Positions 24,811-35,993 of a DNA stretch of 64,000 bases are shown piece by piece (position 1 is the first letter of the stretch; every line of letters begins with the position of its first letter). The notes under the pieces are model-generated. The model made no database searches. It saw only the letters and a list, made by a program, of their open reading frames with translations, and was not told where the DNA came from. The stretch is from assembly GCF_037126465.1 (NCBI RefSeq), contig NW_026999348.1, positions 434,001-498,000 of the forward strand. Direction: 5' to 3'. Origin of the DNA: Ornithodoros turicata. Its lineage: Eukaryota > Arthropoda > Arachnida > Ixodida > Argasidae. The position numbers and the translations under genes are program-made.

Positions 24811-27800
24811 ATGGATTCTCCGCGTAAACGGAAGAAGCGAGGACCATATAAAAGTTACCTGGACCCAGACACGGCATTTCAGCTTCCCCTGTCCACCGCA
24901 AAAGCCTACAGACAACGAGCTGTAAGTTGATTTCACTGTGTGCTAAACAGATTTTCGGAGCATGGCCGTGTTTTGCAGATGAAGTGCATGTTTTGGGCGA
25001 ACAAGGAAGGCAAACACAAACATTCTGTGTCTCCTGTGCTTTTGTGTTCGCCCAAGTTCAATCCTCATCTTCGGTGGATATCGTCCAACGTCTTGCGGCC
25101 TGTACGCTAGATCTTATCACTTCTTACAAAGCACATTATCCTCTCGTCCCAGAAAGCCTCTTCAAGCACGGACTCATGTACTGGAGTCGACGACAGCCTA
25201 TGGGATGCTTCTGGTAATGAAACTTCACCGCAAGTAAGTCTCGAAGAAAACATCGGAAGTTCCCACTCCCACCAGTACGCTGCGCAATGTCTTCCTGCTG
25301 CGGAAGCTGCTTTGAACTACAATTCTGATACTCATATCAGGGATTGTTTTGATTGTGATGTCCCAACACAAGAGCAGGGAAGGACCTCAGCCCAGAACGA
25401 CATCGATGAACAAGTAAGCACGACCCGTTAGTGATTTTGGAACTGCTGCATAGCGGCATACTGACAAAGCTGATAACAATCAGCATGCTGGAAACGCATT
25501 CTAATCCAGCATTAAAAGTGAAGTGTTAAAGCATATCATGCCACTGCTTTCCTTCCACTCGAGATATAAACTGTTTTTAACATTTATTATCAGGAAGTAC
25601 GGTCAATCACCACCGTTTCGGACCACGGAAGCTTGCCTGATATGGCTGAAGTTCAGCACAGTAGCACGGTGAGTGCAGTCTGTAATTTTTAGGCTACTCG
25701 GGGCCACATTCACGTTAAAAGTAATATACCTCGATTGCTTTATCACCGACTGTTGGGCAGAGCAGTTACGACAACCTCCGCCCATTTCTGGGGACATTTG
25801 TCTTAAATATAGTGTTTTTAGCACCATGTCATTCACTTCAGAATTTCCTGCGCAGAGCAAATACGCTCATTAACGCTTTCACAGTCACACACAAACCTCT
25901 CCCACGATACAGCCTTCAGGCTTCTGGAGAGAAGACGCAAGAAAGGTGTTGTGATCTGGGCGATGCACATAAAGTGCTTGACTATTGGTTGAAGGCTTGT
26001 GCAATTTTCTATTATTCACACCTTCTTCACGTAGCAACCAATGACATGCGAGATACAAAATAATCTAGGCTGATTACTTTGATGAAGAAATAGGGTCCTT
26101 GATGTCTTGTACAAAGTTTTTCAATCTGTTGCACAGTTCTACATGTAATTTAGTGGCTTAAAATAAGTCAAGGTGTTGGTCTCCGTTGTGAAATGAACAG
26201 CTACTTATTATAGGGTGTATTTGCATGACGTCAGACGAATGTGCTTCGCTGCCATGGTGGTGGTCACTTCTTTGGCACAGCTGCTGGGATTATCTAGCAT
26301 TTGCTCGAAAACGAAGCTTAGAATGGTGTTTTGAAATCCGGTACCGTCCATTCCCTTCTTTTATCCTGAAGACACACTACGTCATTGCCACGTCAGAATG
26401 TGATGTAGGTGAATAGACTATATAATAATATCTTGGAGTATATTAGTAGGCAATCCTTTGTATCAGCAACACCGCAGCAAGCACTATTGATATTTTGTCA
26501 TATTGTGTGGCATGTAATGCATCTTCCAATCAAAGTTACTACTGGAGCAAATTATTATATACTTGATTTTTTAAAAGTTGTGTGTAAGTCAGATGTGTGA
26601 TTTACGGTTTCTCTCCTATCATGAGCTCATCAAAGGGCCAACAGTATTTCTAAATAACAAACAATAATAAATAAAGGTGGTCATTTACTTTTTCTTCTTG
26701 TAGCCAATTGGTGAACCACTTCAGAGGGGACCCGTTCCTGAGGACAGTTCATCATTCTCCAACTTTTTTGAGGAACTGGTTACTGAGAAAGTCGTGGTGA
26801 CCAAGGGTGATATCCTGCTTATGGTGTTCAAATATGCGCTGCAAAATAAATTGTCTTTGACGGGAGTCAAGGGCTTGATGGACATGATTAATCTGTTCTT
26901 TGAACATCCAGTGCTACCACAGTCCCGTTACAGAATTAATAAGCTACTGGAGCAAACTGGGACCTCCATGACTTATCACTTTTTTTTGTGTCCTAGTTGC
27001 TTCTCACAAATTAGTCATCCTGAGTGCAGCTCGTCTTTCGAATGCCCAAACTGCTTCCACAAGACCATTGTTTCAACTGTTGCTGACGTACCATTCTTTG
27101 TGCTGCTTAATGTTGAGACACAGTTGGGGAGATTACTCAAAAACTGTGATCTGGTAGATTTAACAATGCCACTCCCGCATACAGACACATTGTCAGATAT
27201 TTCAGATGGACAGCTGTATCGCGATTTTGTGGCAGCAACCAGTGAGCGTGGACATAGGATTAGTTTTACATTAAATGCTGATGGTACTCCACTATTTAAA
27301 TCTAGCAACACTGCCATTTGGCCTATCCAGCTTATTGTTAACGAAGTGCCAATTGAGCAAAGAATGAGCAAACTGCTTTTGGCTACACTGTGGTTTGGCA
27401 AAAACAAGTCGGACATGACATTGTTCCAAGGTGCATTTGTTGATCAAATGGATAAGCTAGGCAGTGATGGTTTCGCACTCAGATACAAAGGGGAGGTTCA
27501 GAACTTCAAGGCTTACTGCTTGTGCAGTGCTGTTGATTCAGTTGCTCGAGCACCCATGCAGGGCATAACACAATTTAATGGGTATTTTGGATGCAATTGG
27601 TGCTTACAAAAGGGTGAAAGGGCTGGAGGATCAACAAAGTACCCAGTGCAGACCACTGAGCCTGTTGAACGGACAGAAAAGCAGATGCTAATGGACATGG
27701 AATTGGCAGTGAAGGAAAACAAAAGCATGCATGGTGCGAAAACTGTTTCACCATTGATCAACCTTCCACATTTTCATATCGTGTGTGGTTCCGTACCCGA

Positions 27801-28899
27801 CTATATGCATAGTATTCTGCTCGGTACAGCTCGTCAGTTTTTAGAGGCATGACTTGAATCCTCTAACTGTCCATGCTCAATAAGTCGTCAGCAAGACAGG
27901 GTTAACGAGAGGCTGCTGTCAATACAGCCCCCAAAAGTTCTGAGGCGCATGCCCAGACCAACCAAAGAACGGAAGTGGTGGAAGGCTAAGGAGCTCGAAA
28001 ACTGGGTGCTCTTTTACAGCGTTCCAGTGCTTGATGGGATTTTAAAGAAGAAATACTTACATCACTGGGCATGCTTGGTGGAAGCCGTTCATATTATGCT
28101 TAAGCTTCAAATCAATGCATCTGAGCTTGCTCTGGCTGAAAGTCTCTTGATTGAGTTTCATGTGCGTGCGGAAATTTTGTATGGAGCAGCATTTATGACA
28201 TACAACATGCATCAACTGACACACATCATCAAGAGCATACATCACTGGGGTCCACTTTGGGCCCACTCTGCCTTTCCATTCGAGTCTGGAAACGGTACTC
28301 TAAAGGGGGCTGTCAAAGCTGCCAATGGGATTCCGCACCAAGTATGCAGGCTTTTGCAAATGCATGACATTGTAGAGGAGCTGAGTGGGCTCACGGATGA
28401 TCCCAGAGTTGTTCAGTTCTGCAAGTCTTTAGACAAACCAGTCACTAACAAGAGCATTAGCTCCAGTGATGGGGCTCGCTTTTTTGGGTGTGGTTCCCCA
28501 TATGTGCCGCCGCCAAGCTGTCCAGTGAGGGGTGGGTATGAGCTGCCCTCAACTCTCACACAGCATTCAAGAATGCTGCTAAATGGATCTATTCTCACTG
28601 AAAGCCACTATGCAGGGAATAGAAAAACAAACAGTTCAGTTGTCCAGCTATCCAGCAACTCTTTTGCAAAACTAGAAAGATTGTTGTGTGGTAGTGATGG
28701 GAAAGCTTACATTGTTGTTAAGCAACTCAAATGTGTGCCAATCAAATATTCAATAGTGACTATGAGACATGTCCTCAGAGTTGTATCTGAAGAGCAAGAC
28801 GAAGTCATCCTCCCCGCATCAGAAATACGAAGAGTTGCTGTGTTTATGAAGCTTAGTAACACATATGTTGCAGCAGCACCAAGTTGTTTCACATTATAG
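24811..28899 (+). pseudogene. Element A transposase, four exons, tnp2/EnSpm-like
   Basis: Exons 24,811-24,921, 24,979-25,413, 25,594-25,668 and 26,704-28,899 have GT-AG borders, and every junction is in phase 0. Together they give about 938 codons with two in-frame stops: TAG 25,108-25,110 and TGA 27,850-27,852. Features: a basic start (SPRKRKKRGPYKSYLDPD), an acidic exon 2, a zinc-ribbon-like CPSC...CPNC (26,989-27,060), NADGTPLFKSS (27,274-27,306), CGSVPDYMHSILLGTARQF (27,784-27,840) and YNMHQLTHIIKSIHHWGPLW (28,201-28,260). The last motif resembles the DUF4218 region of tnp2 transposases, and the NxDG and DxMH motifs probably hold catalytic acids. Apart from the two stops the frame is intact, so this copy died recently. 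It is divergent from the BEN gene. Confidence 0.75.
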
Positions 28900-30334
28900 G
28901 ATGTCTCGTCATGTCTGTCACGTTATGTCTCGTGTGTTGTAGCATCTTAGTTCATGAATTGAATTCTTAGAGCTAGATTAATACTTCTACTGGTTTGCTG
29001 CTTAGGCCCGGCTCCATGAAATGCTGGTTAACATTGAACCGAGATCCGGTGTTGTTAAAACTTGCAGTTCTTTTTACAAACATGAATTGGTGACGTGATG
29101 AATGTTTCAGTGACAATAATTCCCTTTAGTGAAGCAGAGTTAAACGTTAAATGTTAGTTAAGGGACTGTTGATCTCACTAGGGTTGATACAGGTCATCCC
29201 AGATTATTCCACATTAACACACGCACAAAAAACGGTTCTTTACAACGATATGAACCTGCATTGCAAGTTTCACAGCCAGGAGGGTAATACAGGCGGAGAA
29301 AATGATCACTGTACATACTCATGCGGCTCTGACATCACAGACCTCATTGCCGCCAGTGAGGCAGCGCATCTAAAATCACGTGCTTATGGATGCCAATGGG
29401 AACGCATGCAAGTCAGAGGTCTGCAACATGCGCACTTTGCTCAGGAATGTGCTCAAGGGCTTGTATCTCGTCAAGTATGATACGTAAAGAAATCTCCGTC
29501 CCTCTGTATTCTGGCGTCCAGTACACTGTGTCCATGATGTAATGAAACACTGCTAAGAAATTGCCTTGACCCCTTAAATCAGCATTGGTGAAACCGGGCC
29601 TTTGTGACAGTGTCTAAATGAGTTGAAACTTCCTTTAATTTTGTAGTTCACCCATTCAGTGTTCTAGACAAGGTTTTAAGTAACTAAGAACAGTATCCCA
29701 GTACCCTTGTATAGAAACTTTTCCTGTGTATTGCTGCAGGTACGTTCTTTTATGTGTGTACTTGTGCATGCAACTTTGTTACTTTCGTGGCAGCATAACT
29801 TTTTAATAACACACTTGTTGCGACCTGGTGACATCCACCTGCATGGCATGGCTGCTTATGATTTATTAAATGGTATATACCGCCTCAGTGTTGTACAGAT
29901 GGAACCGATACATCAAAATTGAATTAAATAAATTTGCAAAATGTCCTTTGTATTTGCTTAGTAAGATTCAAGCAGAGCCTTTCAAAAGTATTTTCAAAAT
30001 GCAAGTGAGCTGTGGAACTACAAAATGTATATCACGTAAATTGACCTGTGGTTTTTGCTGGCTGCTGGAGATGATAGATAAAAGAAAATGCAAATACCAA
30101 GTGTTTTAGTAACTGTACAGGTACACTTTTCCAGTGCCATGCCTGACTATGCCTTTCAACCTATTTATCTGCAGCTTTGGCTCAGACATTTTTCTAAGTA
30201 CTTTAGGAACTTCAATTCCAATGTACCTCTGAACATTCATTACAACTTGGTTACATCAACAGAAGTCTAACGTCTTATTTTAGGTTCCTTCTGTGCCATT
30301 TGTCTGGTGACGATGTGTCACAAGTTAAATGTAG
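28900..30334. other. A interior, 3' of the transposase
   Basis: AT-rich, with short open frames only. AATAAA at about 29,925 could end the transposase transcript. No repeats of note. Confidence 0.35.
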
Positions 30335-30624
30335 TTGATATATAGGTCAAGAGAAAAAAAGGGGGAACTGGTGTACCGAAGAGGGGAGAAAGGAAATGGG
30401 GGGGGTGACGTTCCGAGCGAAGGCTCTTCTTCAGACTAGATGGACGGAATGGGGAGGACGTCGTTCCTAATTTCCTCCATGTTCCGTCCATCTAGTCTGA
30501 AGAAGAGCCTTCGCTTGAAAAGTCACCTCCCATTTCTTTGCTCCCCTCTTCAGTACACCAGTTCCCCCTTTTTTTCTTTCTGTGTACATGTACCTGGCAG
30601 CCCTTTTGATATATAGGTCAACAC
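30335..30624. mobile_element. Fold-back insertion with 16-bp target duplication
   Basis: The insertion 30,351-30,608 is flanked by perfect direct repeats TTGATATATAGGTCAA (30,335-30,350 and 30,609-30,624). It is a near-perfect hairpin with arms of about 105 bp: the left has AACTGGTGTACCGAAGAGG and GAAGGCTCTTCTTCAGACTA, and the right has the complements. After the right arm is a tail, TTTCTTTCTGTGTACATG. A 16-bp duplication is long for a cut-and-paste element and suggests target-primed retroposition. Confidence 0.75.
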
Positions 30625-30719
30625 AGGTGCTTGCAGAGAAGCGTTGAGATGCGTTAGTAGGTTCGAGGAACCAGTTTGAGTGCATGGGCATGGCTGGGTT
30701 CGAATAGCAAAGGTTCTCA

Positions 30720-31312
30720 GGCAACCCAAATTGCCAACTGTGATGATCAATTGGGTGACCATTTGGAACCTTGGTTAATTATCACCAAGTAACTAAGACC
30801 CACTTCGTCAAACTGGTGGCCAATTGAAACGTGATAAATGACAGACTAGATTTATTTTCCTTTCTAAGTATGAGTGTAGGAATTTCAGTCATCAATAATT
30901 AGCATGAACCATATGGGACCCCAGTGTCCAATTGCTAATCCAGTTGAAGTAGACAGCCTGAATGTACAGCCCAGACAGTCTGAATGTACAACTATAGAGT
31001 CCAGGAAGCCAGCTGAAGTTCGCTTGGTTGGTTTATGAATTTCCAACTGGGCAGCCTAGTTGGAACTGAAGCGCCCAGTTGGTCTCCATTGGTTTTTGTA
31101 TTGGTCTAGTTGACTCCAATTCCAGCTTCCAATTGGACCTTGACTTTCCAATTGGCTATCCAACTGAAGTCCAAGGAGCCAGTTAGACTTCCCAATTGGT
31201 TTTAAAATTTCCAACTGGACATCCAGTTGGAATTAAAAAATCCAATTGGCTTTCGTGTTGATCCAGTTGAGTCCTATTGGTACCAATTCAAATTTCCAAT
31301 TGGACCCATTCC
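30720..31312. repeat. A right subterminal array (CCAATTGG words)
   Basis: Many CCAATTGG, CCAACTGG and CCAGTTGG words in both orientations, spaced roughly 20-30 bases apart. They end at AATTTCCAATTGGACCCATT and then the terminal TTTTTTTGACTGGG. Unlike the left array there is no homogenised 55-bp repeat, so the two ends have evolved separately inside a shared word code. Confidence 0.75.
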
Positions 31313-31327
31313 CTTTTTTTGACTGGG

Positions 31328-31403
31328 TGGTGTTGCCTGGGGGTGCTTTTATGCGTGCACCCTGGAAGATAGGTCCAGAAGCCTTCCGATTTCTTACATT
31401 AAA
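31328..31403 (+). pseudogene. Repeat R, 3' part of the interrupted ORF
   Basis: It continues the frame that stops at 15,656 (see that entry) with VVLPGGAFMRAPWKIG and ends at the donor TTAAAG|GTTAGT. The uninterrupted copy on the minus strand near 50,370-50,400 reads VVSGPVSVCVPWKTE at the same place and has a matching GAAG|GTTAGT donor. Confidence 0.5.
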
Positions 31404-32744
31404 GGTTAGTGCTGTGTTTGTACGATTCGTGCAACTTTTGTTTGGTATCATTCCTAGCGTGTGCGTTCTATTACTTTATGCTTGCAGTGTGATTATTACC
31501 CTTTTGATTCCCATTACTTTATCTTTCAGCTAAGTGTACTCGTGACCCTACCGGCACTTTTCAAGGTGAAGATGCATCGTCAGTGGCCCCGTTACTAATG
31601 TCTAATCTATGAATTTCAGATACTTTCGACGTATTCATTGCGGTGAACATCGCGGTTGGGACAGCATACTCACGACGTGGGAAGGTCACAGAAATGTTGG
31701 AAGATATCAGGTAAGTTACGCTTAAGTGCGTTTCAGAGCTCTTCAGTGACTTGTGTTTATTGCGAAACAGATGGGGCATAGGCTTCACCCGTGCAACTTC
31801 GTCATGTGCTCCACGGCAGCACAAGCCTTTACGGCTGTGCCACTGAATGTAAAAAAATGCTGAGTGATTTTAATAGAAATTTGCAGGGAAGTACAATGTG
31901 TCGCACCTTATTGACTCTTTTACGGATGTGTGGAAACGTCGTAGCGGATGATGAATGTGAATTATGGATCTCCAACAAGTGGCGTCACCCGGCGTCATTT
32001 TCAAGATTTTACCCGTTTTGAAGGTATGTAGTCAATGTGTAAGGCATTCACGTTCCTACTACGTGGCTATCCATGCTTTTCCCGTCTTAGCAGGCAATAG
32101 GGCTGTTGATAGGGAGAATGCTAGGCTACTGCCAGACTGCAATCATAAAACTGCAACCAGACTGCAACCATGGCGCTGTGTGTAAAGGTATGCGTATACG
32201 TCGATGCGTACTTCACAGTGGCATTGTGCTGTAGCAGTGTTTTTGAAATTACATTTCTTGCAGGTTAAGCTCACATGACGCGGCAGGCAAGGGAGTCCAT
32301 GGCGAAAAGTGAATATAGCCGACGTTGGATAGCGTCAATTTTTGCGCACGAAAGGCAAGCTGGACGCATCGCAAATCTCCAGTAATACGAAACACGGTGC
32401 AGCATGGTCGTCGGTTATGCCAGTGCTTCAACATATGTTTCAGCGTCGCACTTCGGACATTGCGGGCATATACCTTTAAGTTTACCCCTTGTGGACCGAT
32501 GCTGTGTGTGTTCATGGACATCATGTTTTCAAAGACATGCAAGTGCTCAATAATAATGCGAAAAAAATGCTTGTCATGTTACGCTGTGATATAATACCTT
32601 TTGAGGTAATACGATGCTATGACGCTCAGTTTCATACGAAATAAAGTGTTTGATCTAATGTTGCTTGTTTGTGCCACTCATACGCATTGTTGTGCGGTGT
32701 TGATGTAATGTTCAGAGAACGCCGGTAAGCCTGGCTAAGGCACG
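31404..32744 (+). other. Possible downstream exons of the R gene; otherwise unassigned
   Basis: Good splice-site pairs frame short segments: ATTTCAG|...|GTAAGT at 31,621-31,710 and TTTGCAG|...GAAG|GTATGT at 31,889-32,022. The latter has a 44-codon open frame (CRTLLTLLRMCGNVVADDE) that ends in TGA at its 3' edge. Further donors and acceptors follow near 32,188 and 32,263. They may be exons of the gene that begins in R. No domain was recognised. Confidence 0.25.
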
Positions 32745-32946
32745 GGGAAAAGGTCCACTAGAGGTCCGTCAAAGGTCGTCATTGACGTACCACGGATTTC
32801 CTTGGGACGTGCGCGGATGTTATTTTGGCACTTCTGAGTACATCCATGTCAAAATTATGTTTCAGGATGTCCTCAGGATGTCTTCATCGTCCTGAGGGTA
32901 ACATTATGTAGACGTCCTTGGGACATCGGTGGTTTACTGAGACGTC
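32745..32946. repeat. Family D array, right end of D1
   Basis: GGACGT, GGATGTCC and GGTCCAC words, then GACATCGGTGGTTTACTG at the end, the mirror of 12,779-12,800. It lies inside the family E blocks on both sides of the 20-kb span. Confidence 0.55.
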
Positions 32947-32964
32947 TTCTATGTATTTCCAGCA

Positions 32965-33062
32965 AGGGCCCGGCCCGAGCCCGACTCCACTGGCCCCTGC
33001 CCAGCCCGTACCCAACTGTTTCCATGCTCAGGCCCGGTTCAAGCCCGCCTCTGCTCTATTTG
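32965..33062. repeat. Family E array, right (GGCCCGGGCC words)
   Basis: AAGGGCCCGGCCCGAGCCCG, GCCCAGCCCG and CAGGCCCGGTTCAAGCCCG, ending CTGCTCTA. It pairs in inverted orientation with 12,692-12,778. Confidence 0.5.
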
Positions 33063-33551
33063 TTGTCGAGATTCGGAGGCGTATTTAGGTTTACTGAAGA
33101 GCACAACGCAGCAAGGAAAAGAATGCAGCTAATTGGTGGAGAGTCGCGAGGTACACTCGAACGCAGCAGCGGCTGTGTTTCTCTGCCGGCAAGCCGCTCT
33201 GTGCTTGGTGGTTGCTTGCTTGGGAACGCAGCGCGCAGCGGCGCGTGGGCGTATGTACTTGCGGTTCAAGAGAGACTCACCGCCGCTCTATTGCACATGC
33301 TCTGGTGTTAGTTCCTCTTTCTTGAACTCTCACGCGAAAGAAATATATGTCAGAACACCTAGCCTAAGCGGCCCTCTTGTCGGACTCTCATAAAAACGAA
33401 ATATGTAAGAACACCTAACCTAACTGACGCTCGTGCAGGACACCAGTAGTATAGATAGGTGTCGTATAAGAGGGGGGTCCAGTTAGCAACTTGGACCTGC
33501 CCTGAGCCCTTGGCGTATTTTTCCCCGCGCGGCGCGTGTGTGGAGGGTTGT
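33063..33551. other. GC-rich spacer between E and D2
   Basis: Short open frames near 33,024-33,390 have no motif. A duplicated ATATGT.AGAACACCTA..CTAA stretch (33,344 and 33,400) is a small direct repeat. No gene. Confidence 0.35.
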
Positions 33552-33974
33552 CCGCCCCAACAAGCCATCTACATTCTACGGATGTCCTATGGACATACCG
33601 ACCTGGATATTGCGACGTCTACAGGACGTCCATAAAAGTCTTGCAGATGTATTGCGGACGCCTCTGGGACCGTCAAATTTGCATCCATGGATCTCCGTGA
33701 TAGGTCCACAGGATGTCTTTGTTGACGCCTTTGGGACTGTGCTAGGCGTTTTTTTAAGTAGTGCAGTTTTGTGTATTGCACTGCTGCTACTTGCACCAGA
33801 ATGTTGTCACCAGTTGTCTTGCACCAGTTGTCTGTTATTTCCTCCCTGTCTTGGGTCTTCACGTCACCAGTATGAACCAGCTAGTATGCGCACTTTCACT
33901 ATTATCGATTGCTAAATGCAGCCTTTTTATGCCCATTATCACAGTTCAGGTAGAGAGCAATAGCTAGCAATTAT

Positions 33975-35247
33975 CCAAGCAGCACACAATATTGGACCCA
34001 TATTGGCTGGTCATTGGCGATACGGGTCCAATATGGGACCCGTTTCGCCAAGATTTTCCCCATATTGGCTGAAAATGGGCAATATGGGCCCCATATTGCC
34101 CAGTTTCAGCCAATATGGGGAAAATCCTGGCAATATGGGCCCCATATTGCCCACTTTGAGCCAATATTGGGAAAATCTTGGGAATATGGGCCCCATATTG
34201 CACGCGTACACCCCATATTGACTGAACAGGGTACGTAGCCGTGTTGTACAAATGCCCAAGCAGCACGGCAAGATTGAACGTTGAAGCGTGTGAAATACCC
34301 TATTCACTACATCGTTACATTCAACAACTTCCCGCAGATGATACACATTGTTCGAAACAGTCAACGTACTTGGCATTCCCAACGTAAAGTTCGCTAGAGT
34401 TTGACACCTCAACATTCCACGTCCTGAAAGTCGCCGCCATCTTCCTTCGCGATGTCAATGCCAATCGGTCGAGCCGACTGTGAGCAAGCGAGTTGTTTGA
34501 GCGTAATCACGCGTCCTACAACTAATGCGCATGCGCGACAGCCCGAACGGACGTTTCATAGGGCTAAAATGTCGCTGGGTGCTGTAATGGTAACGAAATT
34601 GCGGCAGGTCAAGTAAAAAACACAATGTTTGATAAGAAGGAATGGCTGTTCTGTAAAGTTAGGTGATTTCAAGTTGCTGCAAGCAGTGTAAATTGCTCTG
34701 GCGTGTGTCCGTCACCGCCACGAAAGGGTTTCGCTGCTCTGTATTCTCGGAGCGGGTGTGGAAATTGTTAGTCCACAGAATATTGCAATCCCAATGAAGG
34801 CTTCTGAGGGATCTTAGGTATTGGCAGTTCTGTGGGACTGCTTGTGATCTTCAGCGCGGGCGTAGCACCTGTTCTTCGTTTTTTTTGTGTGTGTTTGGGC
34901 AATGCCGTGTTTCTTTCCTTTTTTCGTTCTTTTTTTTTTGCAGTGATGTGAACGTGGATCAATTAGATCCGCAGAAATAAAAAAGCAAAAATCATACAAA
35001 AGTAGTGAATATTATACAGCATAATGCTTTATTATTACACGGGCTCCCCGTAGGTGTTATCACAGAAATATTGGCAATATTGGCGCAAAATGGGCTTGCC
35101 AATATGGGCAGCCCATATTGGACCAATATGGAGCCTGGTTGCACTCCCCATATTGGTCCAATATTGGCACCCCATATTGGGCCAATATTGGCAATCTTGG
35201 CAACCCATATGGGTCCAATATTGGACCAATATTGGCGTGCTGCTTGG
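33975..35247. mobile_element. Element B, non-autonomous (AATATTGG arrays)
   Basis: Termini are CCAAGCAGCACACAATATTG and, reversed, CCAAGCAGCACGCCAATATT, with candidate ATTAT duplications (33,970-33,974; 35,249-35,253, offset by one G). A left array (33,985-34,215) contains a 51-bp tandem unit (AATATGGGCCCC starts at 34,081, 34,132 and 34,183). The right array (35,075-35,240) has CCAATATTGG and CCCATATTGG words. An internal CCCAAGCAGCACGGC at 34,254 may be an older end. The core, 34,270-35,060, has no gene. Confidence 0.8.
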
Positions 35248-35346
35248 GATTATTTATTGTGTACGTTTAATAGGAAATATCACCTTCAAATATATTGTAT
35301 CACAGCTTGCTTGCTTGCATATACTTCTTATATTTGTAACAGTACA

Positions 35347-35883
35347 TACAGGGTGGGTGCTATAAAAGTTCAGTCACATTTTTGTGCGTGGAGAGATATG
35401 TACTTAACGGACAGACTTCTGCTACCACAGAGTGCATAATTTGTGCAGAAAAGCCTCAGAAAAAATCGTGGTTACCAGGCACTGCATACCAAAGTAAATA
35501 CGACCACGCAAACTTTCGTCATCATGCATATCCTATGCGCTATACCGATGGAACATGGCGGTCTCAAATTGTTGTGCATAGCATCCGCCTAAGGGCGCTA
35601 GCCGACACGAATTTGTTTTCGGTTTTGACGCCGCTAGCGGGCGGAAGCTGCACTCAACTAGTGGCAGACTGCCGTGTTTACATTGGTATAGCGCATAAGA
35701 AATGCATGAAGACAAAAGTTTGTGTGGCCGTATTTACTTTGTTATGCAGTGCCTGGTAACCACGATTTTTTTAGGCTTTTCTAGCACAAATTATGCACTC
35801 TGTGGTACCGGAAGTCTGTCCGTCAAGTAGGTGTCGCGCCACGCGCGAAAATGTGACTGACCTTTTATAGCACCCACCCTGTA
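35347..35883. mobile_element. Palindromic MITE with TA ends
   Basis: TACAGGGTGGGTGCTATAAA at the left and its complement at the right, within TA. The inverted arms extend nearly to the centre (about 260 bp each), with blocks such as GCATAATTTGTGCAGAAAAG against CTTTTCTAGCACAAATTATG. The type fits a Tc1/mariner-derived MITE or a fold-back. Confidence 0.8.
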
Positions 35884-35993
35884 TATAAAAGTAGACTACT
35901 CGTGCCATAAACTATCACAGCTTTCTCTTTGTAATTAAAGTGGCAAAGATTAGGTCCACCCGACCTAAATAGGAATACAGCATAAAGTCGAGA

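Larger units (their letters stand above)
15657..31327. mobile_element. Element A, 15.67-kb two-gene EnSpm-like transposon
   Basis: Termini are CCCAGTCAAAAAAA (15,657) and TTTTTTTGACTGGG (ending 31,327), flanked by TG on both sides (15,655-56; 31,328-29). Subterminal arrays of CCAATTGG-like words occupy 15,680-16,260 and about 30,720-31,310. Inside are a minus-strand BEN-domain gene and a plus-strand tnp2-like transposase, divergently transcribed from a 463-bp gap. Repeat R is continuous across the insertion point when compared with its copy at 50.4 kb, which supports a single insertion event. Several smaller palindromic elements have landed inside A. CACTA/EnSpm elements are known for subterminal repeats and short target duplications. 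The CCCAG terminus is unlike the classic CACTA end, so the class is inferred. Confidence 0.75.

Noticed and set aside
26205..26430. A MITE in the third intron of the A transposase (TATAGGGTGTATTTGC, TGACGTCA)
   Set aside because: The two proposed ends match too poorly by eye to claim inverted repeats.
33024..33393. Overlapping ORFs of 86-95 codons as a gene
   Set aside because: They lie in GC-rich sequence next to the E array, where stops are rare by composition, and no motif is present.
34003..34238. ORFs rich in Asn-Met-Gly-Pro over the B array
   Set aside because: They are translations of the 51-bp tandem repeat in several frames and both strands, not protein genes.
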